Assembly: GCA_016795205.1 (NCBI GenBank)
Contig: JAEUHZ010000032.1
Coordinates: 62,001 to 126,000 of the forward strand
DNA: 64,000 nt
From: Planctomycetota bacterium
Lineage (GTDB): Bacteria; Planctomycetota; UBA1135; GCA-002686595
Reading direction: 5' to 3'
Shown here: positions 27,645 through 37,728 of the stretch, one piece after another
Layout: the number at the start of each line of letters is the position of its first letter
Position numbering within the stretch: position 1 is the first letter of the stretch
Made by a program: the position numbers and the translations under genes
Notes under the pieces: model-generated
Databases searched by the model: none
What the model was told of the DNA's origin: nothing
What the model saw: the letters and a program-made list of their open reading frames with translations, nothing else

Positions 27645-30109
27645 GGACCGAGCGCGGGCTCGGGCTCGAACGGCCGGCCGTCGTCGGCGAGTCGCGCGGC
27701 GTCGATCACGGGGAGCAGCAGCCCGCGCGCGCGCACCAGGCCATCCGCGCTGAACTGCGTGCCGTCGGGGGTCTGGTACAGCTCGCGCGCCTCGCGCGGG
27801 CGCAGCGGCCGGGACGAGCCGGGGCGCGCCGCGAGCAGCTCGCGCACGACCGGCGCCGGCCCACCTTCCTCGGGCAGCGGGCCGTACTCGCGCACGCCGA
27901 CCCAGGACCTGAGCGGCAAGAGGTCGCCCCGGCGATACGCACCCCCGATCGGGCGCAACGGCGCGCGCGGACGGTAGGGCTCGGCCGCCGGGACCAGCAG
28001 GTAGCCCTCCGAGACCACCACGCCGGGCTCCCAGGCCGTGGTGGGGAGCGCACCGTAGGCCCCGCGGTGACCGTTGTCCCACACGGCGCGCTCGTCAGGC
28101 GCCGTCAGGCGATCGACGAGCGTCCAGTCGGTGCGGAGCGTGCGCGGCGCGCGCCAGTGGTAGGTGATCCACGAGAAGCCCTGCGGCGGCACCTCGCGCA
28201 CCTCGAGGCCCAGGAGCTCGAGACGCTCCCCAGCGGGGTCGTCCGGGTCGAGGAAGTCGACGGCCCCGCGCAGCCCGCGCTCCTCGCGGAAGGCGGCCGG
28301 GTCGATGCCGCGCCGCTCCTCGAGGAACAGGCGCGCGCGCGGGTCGCCGCTGCGGCGCACGAGCGCGAAGATCGGACCCAGGTCCCCGTAGGTCGCGCCG
28401 TCGTGGAAGGCGGCCACGACCTCGAAGCGTCCGGCCACGAAGCGCAAGAGCTCGGGGTTCTCGGACAGGATCGGCAGGTGGACGAGGAACAGGTCCACCT
28501 CCTCGAGGGCCGACAGATCCTCGACGTGCTCGCGCACGACGCCGGTCCCTGGATGTGGCGCGTACTGCTGCCACATGTTGAGCTGCCAGGGCAGCTTGAC
28601 CGGCGCCACGTGCGCCGATTCGCGCCGGAACACGGCCCAGTGGTAGGCGGCGGTCACGCGCAGGCGCTCGGGCTCTCGCAGGCCGCGCGCGCGCGCCTCG
28701 GCCGCGCGCGCCGGCAGGGTCTCCGCCGCGCGCGCGTTGACCCAGTCCATCGCGACCCAGTAGCCGCCGAACAGTCGCGTCTCCAGCGCCGTCAGCGCGC
28801 GCAACGACAACCCACCGATCGCCAGGAGCAAGGCCGCCGCCGCCAGCCGGCGCGCGGCCCCCAGGCGGGCGAGGATCTGGCGCGCCACCCAGGCGAAGCC
28901 CAGCGCCGCGATCGGCATCAGGAGCGGGAGCATGGGGAGCCACAGCCGGTACTCCTTCCAGCCCTTGTTGCTCATGGCCGCCACGTTCGCGACGAGCACG
29001 ACGAGCATGATCAGCACCGCGACGTTGCCGGTCACGATCGCGACCACGACGCCCACGGCGAGCAGCACGATCGCGGGCCACGCCAGCATCGTCGGCAACT
29101 CCGTGACGTACCACCAGGAGTGCATCTTCGCGCGCAACGAGATCTCGCGCGTCTTGTCGAACACGTCCCCGGTCAGGTCGGTGCGCACCTGATAGACGTC
29201 GGCCGCGCGCAGCAGCCAGAAGCTCTTGGGCTGGCCCGGGTCGTCGAGCGGCAGGCCATGCACGCCGCCGCCGATCAGGAAGTGCAGCTTGAGCAGCACG
29301 GACGTCAGCACGCTGCCGGCGTTCTGCGCCAGGTAGTTGAACAAGCTGGCGCCGAACGACCCGTACATCAGGCCGTCGAGCGTGCTCTGCAGGCACAGCG
29401 CCGCGCCGAGTCCGGCCGCTGCGGCGAGCCACGTGCGCCGGTGCGACCAGCGGTCGCGCAGCACGAGCAGCGTGAGCAGCACGCCCGAGATCAGGATCGT
29501 CTTGTAGCCGATCAGGAAGGCCGCCCCGAGCCACAGTCCGCCCACGAGGGCGTGGCGCGCGCGGAGCGTCCCTCCTGGCGGGCGAACGATCAGCCTGTCG
29601 AGCGCCAGTGCCAGGCACACGCCGGCCGGGATGCCCGACTCGGGTTGCGTGGAGTACTGCAGGAACACCGGATTCGTCGCCACCAGGAACCCGGCGGCCA
29701 GCCCGCACGCGCGACCGCCGACGCGCGCGCCGATCCGCGTGGTCAGCACGACGAGCACGGCGCCCAGCAGGATCTCGAGCAGCGTGACGCACCACACGAT
29801 CCCGCGGCCGTCGCGCAGTCCGAGCCAATCGGCGAGCGCGAACACCGGCGTGAGCACGAACGCGAACCCGATCGGACGGATGACGTCGGCGTCGACGCGC
29901 TCCTCGCCGCGCACGAGGCTGGTCGCGATCTCCATGAACTCGACCGAGTCCGCGATCTGGTAGCCCTCGATCCGCGACCAGGCGAAGAACTGCAGCGCCA
30001 ACGTCAGCGCGACGAGCGCGCGCACCCACGGATCGCGCCACGAGAGCAGCGCTCGTCCGTCCGCGTCGCGCTCGGAAGGGGGGGGGCTCGACTCGCTCGG
30101 GGACGTCAT
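27641..30109 (-). CDS. Large GT-C-like polytopic membrane protein
   Basis: 822 aa. Residues about 30-450 contain around ten hydrophobic helices. The first large loop, SRIEGYQIADSVEFMEIATSLVRGEE, sits where GT-C/ArnT-type enzymes carry their acidic motif, and GYKTILISGVLLTLLVLRD and KGWKEYRLWLPMLPLLMP follow. Residues 450-822 are soluble and unassigned. It is probably a membrane glycosyltransferase using a lipid-linked donor, on fold grounds only. A very strong GAGGAGG precedes the ATG at 5 nt. A run of nine C residues (30078-30086) falls in codons 8-11, giving PPP; slippage here would frameshift the protein. Confidence 0.78.
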   Translation of the reverse strand: MTSPSESSPPPSERDADGRALLSWRDPWVRALVALTLALQFFAWSRIEGYQIADSVEFMEIATSLVRGEERVDADVIRPIGFAFVLTPVFALADWLGLRDGRGIVWCVTLLEILLGAVLVVLTTRIGARVGGRACGLAAGFLVATNPVFLQYSTQPESGIPAGVCLALALDRLIVRPPGGTLRARHALVGGLWLGAAFLIGYKTILISGVLLTLLVLRDRWSHRRTWLAAAAGLGAALCLQSTLDGLMYGSFGASLFNYLAQNAGSVLTSVLLKLHFLIGGGVHGLPLDDPGQPKSFWLLRAADVYQVRTDLTGDVFDKTREISLRAKMHSWWYVTELPTMLAWPAIVLLAVGVVVAIVTGNVAVLIMLVVLVANVAAMSNKGWKEYRLWLPMLPLLMPIAALGFAWVARQILARLGAARRLAAAALLLAIGGLSLRALTALETRLFGGYWVAMDWVNARAAETLPARAAEARARGLREPERLRVTAAYHWAVFRRESAHVAPVKLPWQLNMWQQYAPHPGTGVVREHVEDLSALEEVDLFLVHLPILSENPELLRFVAGRFEVVAAFHDGATYGDLGPIFALVRRSGDPRARLFLEERRGIDPAAFREERGLRGAVDFLDPDDPAGERLELLGLEVREVPPQGFSWITYHWRAPRTLRTDWTLVDRLTAPDERAVWDNGHRGAYGALPTTAWEPGVVVSEGYLLVPAAEPYRPRAPLRPIGGAYRRGDLLPLRSWVGVREYGPLPEEGGPAPVVRELLAARPGSSRPLRPREARELYQTPDGTQFSADGLVRARGLLLPVIDAARLADDGRPFEPEPALGP

Positions 30110-30412
30110 GCGCGCCTCCTCGTTCTATGCCGGCGCCGCGCCGGGCGCACGCCCCGGAATCGGCGCCGGACGCGTCCGGGCCCCGCGCGCCGCGGCGGGT
30201 CCGGCCGCCGCGGCCGGCCCCATAGGGAGGGGTTGCGAGGGGCTCCCAGCACGTGATCTGGGGGTGGGAATGGTCGCTTTCCTTTTGACTCGACTCCCGC
30301 AACCCCCTACGAAGGCCGGGGTTGGCGCGGCCCCTCCGGCAGCGCTCGTCCCCGGTCGGCAGGTTGGTTCCATTCGCATCCGCCGCGGCCCTTCCAGGCC
30401 CGCGCGAAATCC
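30110..30412 (+). other. Divergent intergenic region before the LysM gene
   Basis: 303 bp between divergent starts. Contains TTGACT (30285-30290), a 17-nt spacer and TACGAA (30308-30313), a possible plus-strand promoter with a poor -10. The left part is a GC-only stretch. No ORF of coding character seen. Confidence 0.35.
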
Positions 30413-31189
30413 ATGGGCAAGGTCGAAAAGGTCATCGTTCTCTCCGTCCTGTTCCTCGTGGCGCTGATCCTCGTCGTGACCGTCACGGTCGACGATCCGC
30501 TCGACAAGTCGGGCGTCGTCGAAGCCGGCGGCAAGCAGGCTCCGGCGGCCGTCGCCAAGGCGCCCAGCGCCGCGCCGCAGCCGGCCGCGCCCCTGCTCCA
30601 GAGCAGCGTGCAGCCGATCGCCCCGGGCTCGAGCGTGGCGCCCGCCGGAGCGGCTTCCGCACCGCCGGCCGCGCAGCCCCTCCCGCAGCAACCGGCCGTG
30701 GTGGCCGCGCCCGCGCCGGCCCCGGCTTCGGCCCTCCCGCCGGGCGCGCTGCTCCAGACCTTCGACGGCCTCGAGGACTCGTGGGTGCCCGACCTGAAGC
30801 TCTACACCTGGAAGCAGGGTGATTCGTGGCGCGCGCTGGCGCACACGTTCTACGGCGACTGGAAGCGCCTCGACCTCCTCAAGCGCCACAACGAAGGACG
30901 CATGGAGGTCGAGCCCGGCGACACGGTCTTCGTGCCGGTGTTCTCCGACGAGCGTGCGCGCCAGGCTGCGGCGCAGCCGGCCGCCGGCGCCGCGCCGACG
31001 GCGGCGAGCGCGGAACCGCGTGCGGGCGCGAAGAAGATGCACGTCGTGGCCAGCGGCGAGAGCCTGTGGAAGATCGCCAAGAGCGAGCTGGGGGACGGCA
31101 ATCGCTGGAAGGAGATCTACGAGGCGAATCGCGACGTCCTGAAGAGTCCGGAGGCGATCCAGAAGGGCATGCGCTTGCGCATCCCCTGA
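30413..31189 (+). CDS. Membrane-anchored protein with two LysM domains
   Basis: 258 aa. N-terminal single transmembrane helix (VIVLSVLFLVALILVVTV), an Ala/Pro-rich periplasmic spacer (about 40-120), a degenerate LysM unit (YTWKQGDSWRALAHTFYGDWKRLDLL) and a C-terminal canonical LysM (HVVASGESLWKIAKSELGDGNRWKEIYEAN ending in GMRLRIP). LysM binds peptidoglycan or other GlcNAc polymers, so a tether between inner membrane and cell wall is likely. No catalytic domain. The spacer length suits spanning the periplasm. Confidence 0.88.
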   Translation: MGKVEKVIVLSVLFLVALILVVTVTVDDPLDKSGVVEAGGKQAPAAVAKAPSAAPQPAAPLLQSSVQPIAPGSSVAPAGAASAPPAAQPLPQQPAVVAAPAPAPASALPPGALLQTFDGLEDSWVPDLKLYTWKQGDSWRALAHTFYGDWKRLDLLKRHNEGRMEVEPGDTVFVPVFSDERARQAAAQPAAGAAPTAASAEPRAGAKKMHVVASGESLWKIAKSELGDGNRWKEIYEANRDVLKSPEAIQKGMRLRIP

Positions 31190-31201
31190 GCACTGGACGA
31201 C

Positions 31202-31250
31202 GCGCGCGCCCTGCGCGCGGAGCCCTGGGCTCCGCGCGCAGGGCGCGCGC
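31202..31250. terminator. 23-bp perfect inverted repeat between convergent genes
   Basis: Arms 31202-31224 and 31228-31250 are exactly complementary, separated by CTG. It lies 12 bp after the LysM gene stop and 147 bp before the convergent regulator stop. A very stable GC hairpin without a T tract; a bidirectional terminator is the simplest reading. Confidence 0.65.
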
Positions 31251-31397
31251 CGTTCGGCGTCCTGTGCCGAGCGCTGCGCGCTCCACGAGCGAGCGGCCCG
31301 CGGCGGACGCCCTGACCTTCGATCTCGGGCTCGACGCGCACGCGGCCCCGTGCGCCGCGGTGCCGGAGCGGCGCTCCCCGCGTGCTCCGCGGGCCAG

Positions 31398-32840
31398 TCA
31401 CTTCAAGCCGTAGCGGTCGAGCTTCTTGTACATGTGGCTGCGCTGCATCCCGAGCCGCTCGGCCGTGCGCTTCACGTTGCCGCCGTTCTCCGCCAGCTTG
31501 CGCTGGATGAAGAGCATCTCGCTGCGGTTCTTGAAGTCCTCGAACGTCTCCGCCGCGAACGGATCGTCGGGCTTGGGCCCGCCGGGCGCGGTCGCGTAGC
31601 CGACGGCCGCCGAGGGCGGCACCGCGGCCAGGCCTGGACCGTTCTCGAGCATCGCTTCGAGGTCGGAGCGGGCCAGCTCAGGGCCGCTGGCGAAGACCGC
31701 CGCACCCTCCAGCAGGTTCTTGAGTTGGCGCACGTTGCCGGGCCAATCGAGGCCGCGCAGCAGCTCGAGCGCCTCCGGTCGCAGCGCCAACGGCGTTCGT
31801 CCCGAGCGCGCGGCGATCTCGCGCAGGAAGTGCGCCGCGAGCGCGGGCACGTCCTCGCGGCGCTCGCGCAGGGCCGGCACGCGCAGCGGCACGACGTTCA
31901 GGCGGTAGAAGAGGTCGAGCCTGAACGTCTTCTGCTCCGTGGCTGCCGCCAGGTCGGCGTTCGTGGCCGAGACCACGCGGATGTCGACCGGGATCGCGCG
32001 GCTGTCCCCGACGCGCACGATCTCGTGCGTCTCCAGCGCGCGCAGCACCTTGGCCTGCGCCGGCAGCGGCATGTCGCCGATCTCGTCCAGGAACAGGGTG
32101 CCGCCGTCGGCGGCCTCGAAGTGGCCGATGCGGCGCTCGAAGGCGCCGGTGAACGAGCCCTTCTCGTGGCCGAACAGCTCCGACTCGATCAGCTCGTCGG
32201 GGATCGCGGCGCAGTTCACCGTCACGAACGGCCCGTCGGCGCGCGGGGACAGCGCGTGCAGGTTGCGCGCGACGACCTCCTTGCCGGTGCCGTTCTCGCC
32301 GGTGATCAGCACGGAGGCGTCCGAGGCCGCCACGGTCGCGACCTGGGCTCGCAGGCGCTGCAGCGCGGGGCTGGCGCCGACCAGCTCGTGCCGCTCCGCG
32401 AGCTTCTTGCGCAGGCGCGTGTTCTCCGCCGAGAGCTTCGACTCGCGCAGCGCAGCGCGGATCGTGACCAGCACGCGCTCGCCCTCCAGCGGCTTCTCGA
32501 GGAAGTTCGTCGCGCCGCGCTTCACGGCGTCGACGGCCGTGGCCACGTCGCCGTGACCCGAGACGACCACCACCGGTGGCGGGTTCTCCTCGGCGCGCAG
32601 GCGCTCGAGCAGCCCGAGCCCGTCGAGGCCGGGCATCTTGAGGTCGGTCACGACGACCCCCGGCCGGCGTCCGCCGCGGGCCTCGTTCTCGAGGCGCTTC
32701 AGGGCCTCCAACCCGTCTTTCGCCGTCCAGACGTCGTAGCCCTGGTACTGGAGCGTCATCTCGAGCGCGAGGCGCACGTCGGCGTCGTCGTCGACGACGA
32801 GGATGGGGACGCGTTGTTCCTGGGGCGCGCGCGGGCTCAT
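31398..32840 (-). CDS. Sigma-54-dependent response regulator (NtrC family)
   Basis: 480 aa with the three standard domains. Receiver (10-130): [12 protein letters not shown], phospho-acceptor Asp in [12 protein letters not shown], and KPLEGE lysine. AAA+ sigma-54 activation domain (about 150-385): Walker [19 protein letters not shown] (the sigma-54 contact loop, GAFTGA variant), Walker [12 protein letters not shown], and the arginine-finger region. C-terminal Fis-type [32 protein letters not shown], closest in feel to NtrX. No sensor kinase gene is nearby (orphan). The ATG at 32840 is 6 nt after a TACGAT box. Confidence 0.95.
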   Translation of the reverse strand: MSPRAPQEQRVPILVVDDDADVRLALEMTLQYQGYDVWTAKDGLEALKRLENEARGGRRPGVVVTDLKMPGLDGLGLLERLRAEENPPPVVVVSGHGDVATAVDAVKRGATNFLEKPLEGERVLVTIRAALRESKLSAENTRLRKKLAERHELVGASPALQRLRAQVATVAASDASVLITGENGTGKEVVARNLHALSPRADGPFVTVNCAAIPDELIESELFGHEKGSFTGAFERRIGHFEAADGGTLFLDEIGDMPLPAQAKVLRALETHEIVRVGDSRAIPVDIRVVSATNADLAAATEQKTFRLDLFYRLNVVPLRVPALRERREDVPALAAHFLREIAARSGRTPLALRPEALELLRGLDWPGNVRQLKNLLEGAAVFASGPELARSDLEAMLENGPGLAAVPPSAAVGYATAPGGPKPDDPFAAETFEDFKNRSEMLFIQRKLAENGGNVKRTAERLGMQRSHMYKKLDRYGLK

Positions 32841-32846
32841 GGCGGA

Positions 32847-32871
32847 ATCGTAGCGCCGCGCCACGTAGCAT
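32847..32871. promoter_or_regulatory. Divergent -10-like boxes for the regulator and anmK
   Basis: Minus strand TACGAT (32847-32852) ends 6 nt before the regulator ATG. Plus strand TAGCAT (32866-32871) ends 9 nt before the anmK ATG. Both are placed as leaderless promoters. Confidence 0.45.
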
Positions 32872-32880
32872 CGCCGTCCC

Positions 32881-34077
32881 ATGCGCGAGCTCGTCGCACG
32901 CTTCCACGAGGGTGGCGCCCTGGTCGCCGGGGTGCTCTCGGGTACCTCGGCGGACGGCATCGACGTGGGTCTCGCGCGAGTCGGCGCGCGCGCGGGCCGG
33001 GGCGGCGTCGAGCTCTTCGCGCCCGAGCTCCTGACGTTCGCGACGGAGCCCTTCCCCGCCGAGCTCGGAGCGCGCGTGCGCGCGACGCTCGAAGGCGCGC
33101 CCTGCGGGCTGCGCGAGGCGGCCCTGCTCGATCGCGACCTCGGACGCGCCTTCGGTCGCGCGGCGCGGGCTGCGGCACGGCGCGCCGGGCTCGCGCTCGA
33201 CCTCGTCGCGAGCCACGGCCAGACCGTGTGGCACCACGACGGCCGCGAGCCCAGCGGCCCCGCCACGCTCCAGCTCGGCGACGGCGATTTCGTGGCCGAG
33301 GAGGCCGGCTGCGCCGTGGCCAGCGATTTCCGAACGCGCGACGTGGCCGCCGGAGGGGAGGGGGCGCCGCTCGCGCCGCTGGCCGACCGCCTGCTCTTCG
33401 CGCACGTCGCGAAGCCGGCCGCGATCCTGAACCTGGGGGGCCTGGGCAACCTGACGCTGCTCGGGTCGGACGGCGAGCTCCTGGCCTTCGACACGGGGCC
33501 GGCCAACGCGCTGCTCGACGGGCTCGCACGCCGGCTGCTCGGCGAGCCCATGGACCGGGACGGCGCCGCCGCCGCGCGTGGCCGCGCCGACCCGGGGCTC
33601 GTCGCGGAGCTCATGCGGCACCCGTTCCTGGAGCGCGGGCCGCCCAAGAGCACCGGCCGCGACACGTTCGACGCGCGCTGGATCGACGGCGTCGTCGCGG
33701 CCGCACGGGCGCGCGGGCTGCTGCTGCGCGGCCCCGACGATCTGCTCGCCTCGGCCACGGCGTTCGTCGCCGGGACGGTGGGGGAGGCCCTGCGTCGCTA
33801 CGCGCCTGCGCCACCGCGCGAGCTGCTCGTCGCGGGTGGCGGGGCGCGCAACCCCGCCTTGGTCGCGGCCCTGGCCGTCGCGACTGGAACCCCGGTGCGC
33901 GGCACGGACGCGGTCGGCATCGACCCCAAGGCGCGCGAGGCGTTGGTCTTCGTCGTCCTGGGCGCGGCCTGCGTGCTCGGCCTCCCGCTCTCGCACCCGG
34001 GCGCCACCGGAGCGCGGGCGGGGATCGTGCTCGGGAAGATCAGCCCGGCCGGTTGCCCGGCGCCGGGCCGGGGGTAG
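32881..34077 (+). CDS. anmK: Anhydro-N-acetylmuramic acid kinase
   Basis: 398 aa. Phosphorylates and opens 1,6-anhydroMurNAc during peptidoglycan recycling. Seen: VLSGTSADGIDVGLARV (phosphate 1 motif), DLVASHGQTVWHHD, SDFRTRDVAAGGEGAPL, AILNLGGLGNLTLL, and LLAFDTGPANALLDG. All are family signatures. The presence of this gene implies that the organism recycles peptidoglycan, fitting the LysM gene nearby. Starts at ATG 32881. Confidence 0.97.
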   Translation: MRELVARFHEGGALVAGVLSGTSADGIDVGLARVGARAGRGGVELFAPELLTFATEPFPAELGARVRATLEGAPCGLREAALLDRDLGRAFGRAARAAARRAGLALDLVASHGQTVWHHDGREPSGPATLQLGDGDFVAEEAGCAVASDFRTRDVAAGGEGAPLAPLADRLLFAHVAKPAAILNLGGLGNLTLLGSDGELLAFDTGPANALLDGLARRLLGEPMDRDGAAAARGRADPGLVAELMRHPFLERGPPKSTGRDTFDARWIDGVVAAARARGLLLRGPDDLLASATAFVAGTVGEALRRYAPAPPRELLVAGGGARNPALVAALAVATGTPVRGTDAVGIDPKAREALVFVVLGAACVLGLPLSHPGATGARAGIVLGKISPAGCPAPGRG

Positions 34078-34110
34078 TGCGGCGACCGGAGCCGGCGACC
34101 GACGTTCCCA

Positions 34111-34138
34111 TTGACCGAGGCGACCGCCCCCGTATCAT
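34111..34138 (+). promoter_or_regulatory. Predicted sigma-70 promoter of the HEAT-repeat gene
   Basis: TTGACC (34111-34116), a 16-nt spacer, TATCAT (34133-34138). This is the best consensus match in the window, giving a 5' leader of about 140 nt that includes a C-rich stretch. Confidence 0.65.
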
Positions 34139-34283
34139 CCCCCGACCGATCGCCGCCCGCACGGGTGTCCGCCGCTGGCGGATCCCGGCACGCGCCCGAG
34201 TCGAGCCTGCGACTCCCTCCCCCCCCGATCCCCCGACGCTGCCCCCCCGGCGTTCCTTACGACCCCGCACGAGGACTCTCCTC

Positions 34284-36365
34284 ATGACCGGACTGCGCCG
34301 CGCACTCGGCCTGTTCGTCTCTGTCGCCGCCTTCGCCACGCCGAGCTACGCCGCGCTCCCTGACGAGCTGTCGGACACGTTCGCGGCCGCGATCGAGCTC
34401 CTGCACCGCGGCAAGAAGGCCGAGGCTCTCCAGGAGCTCAAGAAGGTCGCCGCGATGTCACCCGACCAGCAGGCGGCGTACCAGCTCTGGCGGACTCGTG
34501 ACTACGCCGACTGGCGCGACCTGCTCGTCGAGGGCGGCGAGTTCGAGCTCGTGGCGAAGCGGCTCATGGAGCTGGCTCGGATCGAGCGCAAGGCGCTGCG
34601 CAACGACAAGGACGCGATCCTGGCGCTGGTGCGCACCGCGACGACCTCGGAGGATGCCACCGAGCGCCGCAAGGCGGCCCGCACGCTGGCCTCCGACCAC
34701 GGCGAGTACGCCGTGCCGTACCTGCTCCCGCTGCTCGCGGAGGGCGACGAGGACCGGCGCGTCCTGGCGATGCACACGCTTTCCCAGCTCGGCCACGAGG
34801 CTTCCGTGCCGGTTGCCCGAGCGCTGGAGGCCGAGGACGCGGTCGTGCGCCGCAACGCGGCCTTCGTGCTCGGCAACCTCGGCTCGGCGCACGCCATCGG
34901 CGCGCTCCAGCACGCTGCCGCCGCGGACGCGGACCCGGTCGTCCGCGAGGCGGCCGCCGGCTCGCTGAAGCGCCTGAACGCGCAGGGCGACGCCCTGTCG
35001 AACTTCCTGGCCGCGGGTGACGCCTACTGGCGGCGCAGCGACGTCGCACTGAAGCGCGGCGAGGCCGGCGACGTCGTGTGGGACTGGCGGGACGGCCAGC
35101 TCGCCGGCACGCCGATCCCGCGCGAGCTCTACGGCTCCGAGATGAGCAAGCGCGCGTTCTACGACGCGCTGCGCGTCGACCCGAGCTCGACGCCGGCCCT
35201 GGCGGGCCTCGCGCGCGCCTACGTCGACGGCCAGACCCGCATCGACGCGCTGGCCGCGGCCGGTCAGGACGTGGGCGCGTGGGCCGATGCCGTGGGCTCG
35301 ACCTTGATCGCCGTGAACGGCGCTGGCGTCGAGGCCCTCGACCTGGCGCTCCAGAGCTCGGTCAAGGCCGGGGACGCGTCGACCGCCTCGGCCCTGTGCC
35401 GGGTGCTCGGCCCGCTCGCTCCGTCGGCCACCGCCGGCCTGCGCGCGGCGCTGGCTGCGACGGACGGTGCGATCCGCTCCGAGGGCGCCGTGGCGCTGGC
35501 CCACGTGGCCGCGCGCTCGGGCGCGGCGGCCGGTGCCGAGGTCGTGCGCGCGCTGGGCGAGTCCGCCGGCCGCGAGGTCCTGCGCTTGGCGGTCGTGATC
35601 GACGCCGACGCGGCCCGCGCCAACGCGGTGGCCGAGGCGCTGCGCGGGATGGGCGCCTACGCCACCGTCGCCGACACGGGGGCGATGGGCTTGGTCGTGC
35701 TGCGCCGTGCGCCGGCACTGGACGTCGTGCTCGTGGCCGATGCGCTGGCGGACATCACGACGGCGCAAATCGTCGACGAGGTCCGCGGCGACGAGCGCCT
35801 GAGCAACCTTCCGATCGTCGTGCTGTCCGCGGATCCCGAGGCGGCGGCGGCGATGTACGGCGAGCGGATCGCGGGCGCCTCGCGTGGCGCCTCGGACCTC
35901 GACGTCGTGCGGCCGGCCCTCTCCGCGGAGCTCACGGGCGACCGCGCGCTGGCCGTGACGCTGGCCTCGCGCTCGGCCGAGGCCTTGGCCCACCTGGGCA
36001 GCGCGGACGACCTGGGCCCGGCGCTCTCCGGGCTGGCCCTGGCGACCGCCCGCGACGATGCCACCGCGGTTCCGGCGCTGGCGGCGCTGGGCGCGCGCGG
36101 CACGGCCGCGCAGGCTCCGGCGATCCTCGCCGCGCTCATCGACGAGCAGCGCTCGGAGACCGCCCGCGCTGCCGCCGGTTCGGCGCTGGCGCGCGTCGTC
36201 GCCCGCCATCCGGCCGCGCTGGATGCCGAGGGCGTGGCCAAGGTCGAGGCCGTGGTGCGCTCGGGCGCGGCGATGGCGGTCCGCGAGGCGGCCGCGCGCG
36301 TGCTGGGGAGCGTCCAACTCCCCGCCGCGGAGCGTGCCAAGATCCTGGAGAAGCTGCGCGGCTGA
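34284..36365 (+). CDS. Exported HEAT-repeat protein with an embedded receiver-like domain
   Basis: 693 aa. A signal peptide is likely ([16 protein letters not shown]). Residues about 100-230 are HEAT repeats ([51 protein letters not shown]). Residues 230-340 have a TPR-like feel ([25 protein letters not shown]), and HEAT-type helices resume at the C-terminus. In between, about 432-540, the sequence [20 protein letters not shown] with [11 protein letters not shown] and LPIVVLSAD has the strand-helix order of a response-regulator receiver, but the phospho-acceptor region is altered and the conserved Lys is missing. A receiver fold in an exported protein is odd. GAGGA lies 8 nt before the ATG. 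Confidence 0.82.
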   Translation: MTGLRRALGLFVSVAAFATPSYAALPDELSDTFAAAIELLHRGKKAEALQELKKVAAMSPDQQAAYQLWRTRDYADWRDLLVEGGEFELVAKRLMELARIERKALRNDKDAILALVRTATTSEDATERRKAARTLASDHGEYAVPYLLPLLAEGDEDRRVLAMHTLSQLGHEASVPVARALEAEDAVVRRNAAFVLGNLGSAHAIGALQHAAAADADPVVREAAAGSLKRLNAQGDALSNFLAAGDAYWRRSDVALKRGEAGDVVWDWRDGQLAGTPIPRELYGSEMSKRAFYDALRVDPSSTPALAGLARAYVDGQTRIDALAAAGQDVGAWADAVGSTLIAVNGAGVEALDLALQSSVKAGDASTASALCRVLGPLAPSATAGLRAALAATDGAIRSEGAVALAHVAARSGAAAGAEVVRALGESAGREVLRLAVVIDADAARANAVAEALRGMGAYATVADTGAMGLVVLRRAPALDVVLVADALADITTAQIVDEVRGDERLSNLPIVVLSADPEAAAAMYGERIAGASRGASDLDVVRPALSAELTGDRALAVTLASRSAEALAHLGSADDLGPALSGLALATARDDATAVPALAALGARGTAAQAPAILAALIDEQRSETARAAAGSALARVVARHPAALDAEGVAKVEAVVRSGAAMAVREAAARVLGSVQLPAAERAKILEKLRG

Positions 36366-36404
36366 TCTCGGGCTCGGCCGGGGCCGGCCGTCCGCCTGGA
36401 GGCA

Positions 36405-36440
36405 CCGGCCGCGCGGTCCACGCGCGGCCGGCTCGTTTTT
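36405..36440 (+). terminator. Rho-independent terminator after the HEAT-repeat gene
   Basis: 11-bp perfect stem (CCGGCCGCGCG 36405-36415, complement 36421-36431), loop GTCCA, then CTCGTTTTT ending in five T. A canonical intrinsic terminator. Confidence 0.92.
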
Positions 36441-36833
36441 GTCGCCGGGTTTCCGTGCGCGGGCGCCCCGGACCCGACCCATCGCGGCGCTCGCACGGGC
36501 GGCCGCCAGCCGACCGCCGGCCGCAGCGCGCACCGCAAGGCAGGGGGGGGGGGCAGGCGCACGGCCCACGTCGCCAGCGCCAGCCGCCCGCGAGACGCCC
36601 GGACGAGCCGACGCGGGGGCGGGACGTACGCGCGAAATCGGCGGCCCGACGCTCGACGCGCCCGCACACAGCGCTATCCTCTGCGCCCCATCGATCCGCG
36701 GGCCGGGGCTCAAGTCCCGCGCGGCGCGGGTCGATCCGCAGGAGTCCCTCGAGCCCTGGTTTCCGGGCGCCCGGCGGTCCCGGCGGGAACGGCTCGCGGT
36801 GCGCTGCGCACCGCGGGAACCTGACGAACGCGC
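36441..36833 (+). other. 393-bp region before the tRNA gene
   Basis: No coding ORF recognised. Contains an 11-G run (36543-36553), a TATCCT box (36675-36680) that could be the -10 of the tRNA transcript, and an inverted repeat CGCGGTGCGC/GCGCACCGCG (36795-36815) ending 18 bp before the tRNA. Confidence 0.4.
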
Positions 36834-36908
36834 GCCAGAGTAGCACAACGGTAGTGCACCGCTTTCGTAAAGCGGGGGTTACGGGTTCGAATCCCGTCTC
36901 TGGCTCCA
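36834..36908 (+). tRNA. tRNA-Thr (anticodon CGT)
   Basis: Full cloverleaf: acceptor GCCAGAG pairs with CTCTGGC, D-arm GCAC/GTGC, anticodon stem CCGCT/AGCGG with loop TTCGTAA giving anticodon CGT (reads ACG, Thr), T-arm ACGGG-TTCGAAT-CCCGT, discriminator T, and an encoded CCA at 36906-36908. The ACG codon is common in a GC-rich genome, so a dedicated CGT isoacceptor is reasonable. Confidence 0.97.
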
Positions 36909-36918
36909 CCCTCCTCCG

Positions 36919-37728
36919 ATGCCGCGTCCGGTCTTCGCCCGCCCCGCCTTGATCGGCGTCGTCCACCTTCCGGCCCTGCCGGGAGCGCCGCGCTACGAGC
37001 GCCCGGACGGCCTCCCGCTCGCGCGCGTCCTCGAGCGCGCCACCGCCGACGCGCGTGCGCTGGCCGGCGAGGGCTGCCACGCGCTGCTCGTCGAGAACTT
37101 CGGCGACGTCCCGTTCCACGCCGAACACGTGCCGCCCGAGAGCGTCGCGGCGCTGGCCCTGGCGGTGGCTGCCGTGCGCGCCGCCGCGCCCGGGGTTGCG
37201 GTGGGCGTGAACGTGCTGCGCAACGACGCCCGCGCGGCGTTGGGCGTGTGTGCAGCGACGGGCGCGTCCTTCCTGCGGGTCAACGTGCTGGCGGGGGCCG
37301 CGATCACCGACCAGGGGCTCGTCCAGGGTCGCGCAGCCGAGCTGCTGCGCGAGCGTGCGCGACTCGCGCCGGAGGTCGCCCTGTTCGCCGACGCGCACGT
37401 CAAGCACGCGACCCCGCTCGGCCGCGAGTCGCTCGCGGAAGCCGTCGAGGACCTCGTGTCGCGCGCGCTGTGCGATGCCGTCGTCGTCTCCGGGATCGCC
37501 ACCGGCCGACCGCCGACGGCGGAGCGCGTGCGCGAGGCGGCGCGCGCGGCGCGCGGTGCGCCCGTGTTCGTCGGCTCGGGGCTCGACCTGGACAACGCCG
37601 CCGCGCTGCTCGAGCACGCGGCGGGCGCGATCGTCGGCACCGCCCTCAAGTTCGACGGCCGCGTCGAGGAGCCCGTGGACCCCGCCCGTGTGCGCGCCCT
37701 GCGCATGCGCTTCGACGCCCTGCGATGA
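36919..37728 (+). CDS. BtpA/SgcQ family TIM-barrel protein
   Basis: 269 aa. Contains LIGVVHLPALPGAPRY at the N-terminus, HALLVENFGDVPF near residue 55, and late VVVSGIATGRPPT, PVFVGSGLDLDN and GTALKFDGRVEEPVDPARV, a set that identifies the BtpA family. BtpA was named for a role in photosystem I stability in cyanobacteria, and SgcQ is a related predicted sugar-pathway enzyme; the biochemical activity is not settled. It starts 10 bp after the tRNA CCA and overlaps the moaB start (ATGA), so both may be read from the tRNA transcript. Confidence 0.88.
   Translation: MPRPVFARPALIGVVHLPALPGAPRYERPDGLPLARVLERATADARALAGEGCHALLVENFGDVPFHAEHVPPESVAALALAVAAVRAAAPGVAVGVNVLRNDARAALGVCAATGASFLRVNVLAGAAITDQGLVQGRAAELLRERARLAPEVALFADAHVKHATPLGRESLAEAVEDLVSRALCDAVVVSGIATGRPPTAERVREAARAARGAPVFVGSGLDLDNAAALLEHAAGAIVGTALKFDGRVEEPVDPARVRALRMRFDALR

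Noticed and set aside
31350-34283. Upstream extension of the HEAT-protein frame
   Set aside because: It runs antisense through the sigma-54 regulator and across anmK in another frame; the signal peptide and GAGGA site fix the start at 34284.
36136-37617. Long minus-strand frame across the tRNA-Thr gene and the BtpA gene
   Set aside because: It passes through a perfect tRNA; tRNA-antisense ORFs of this type are well-known annotation artefacts.
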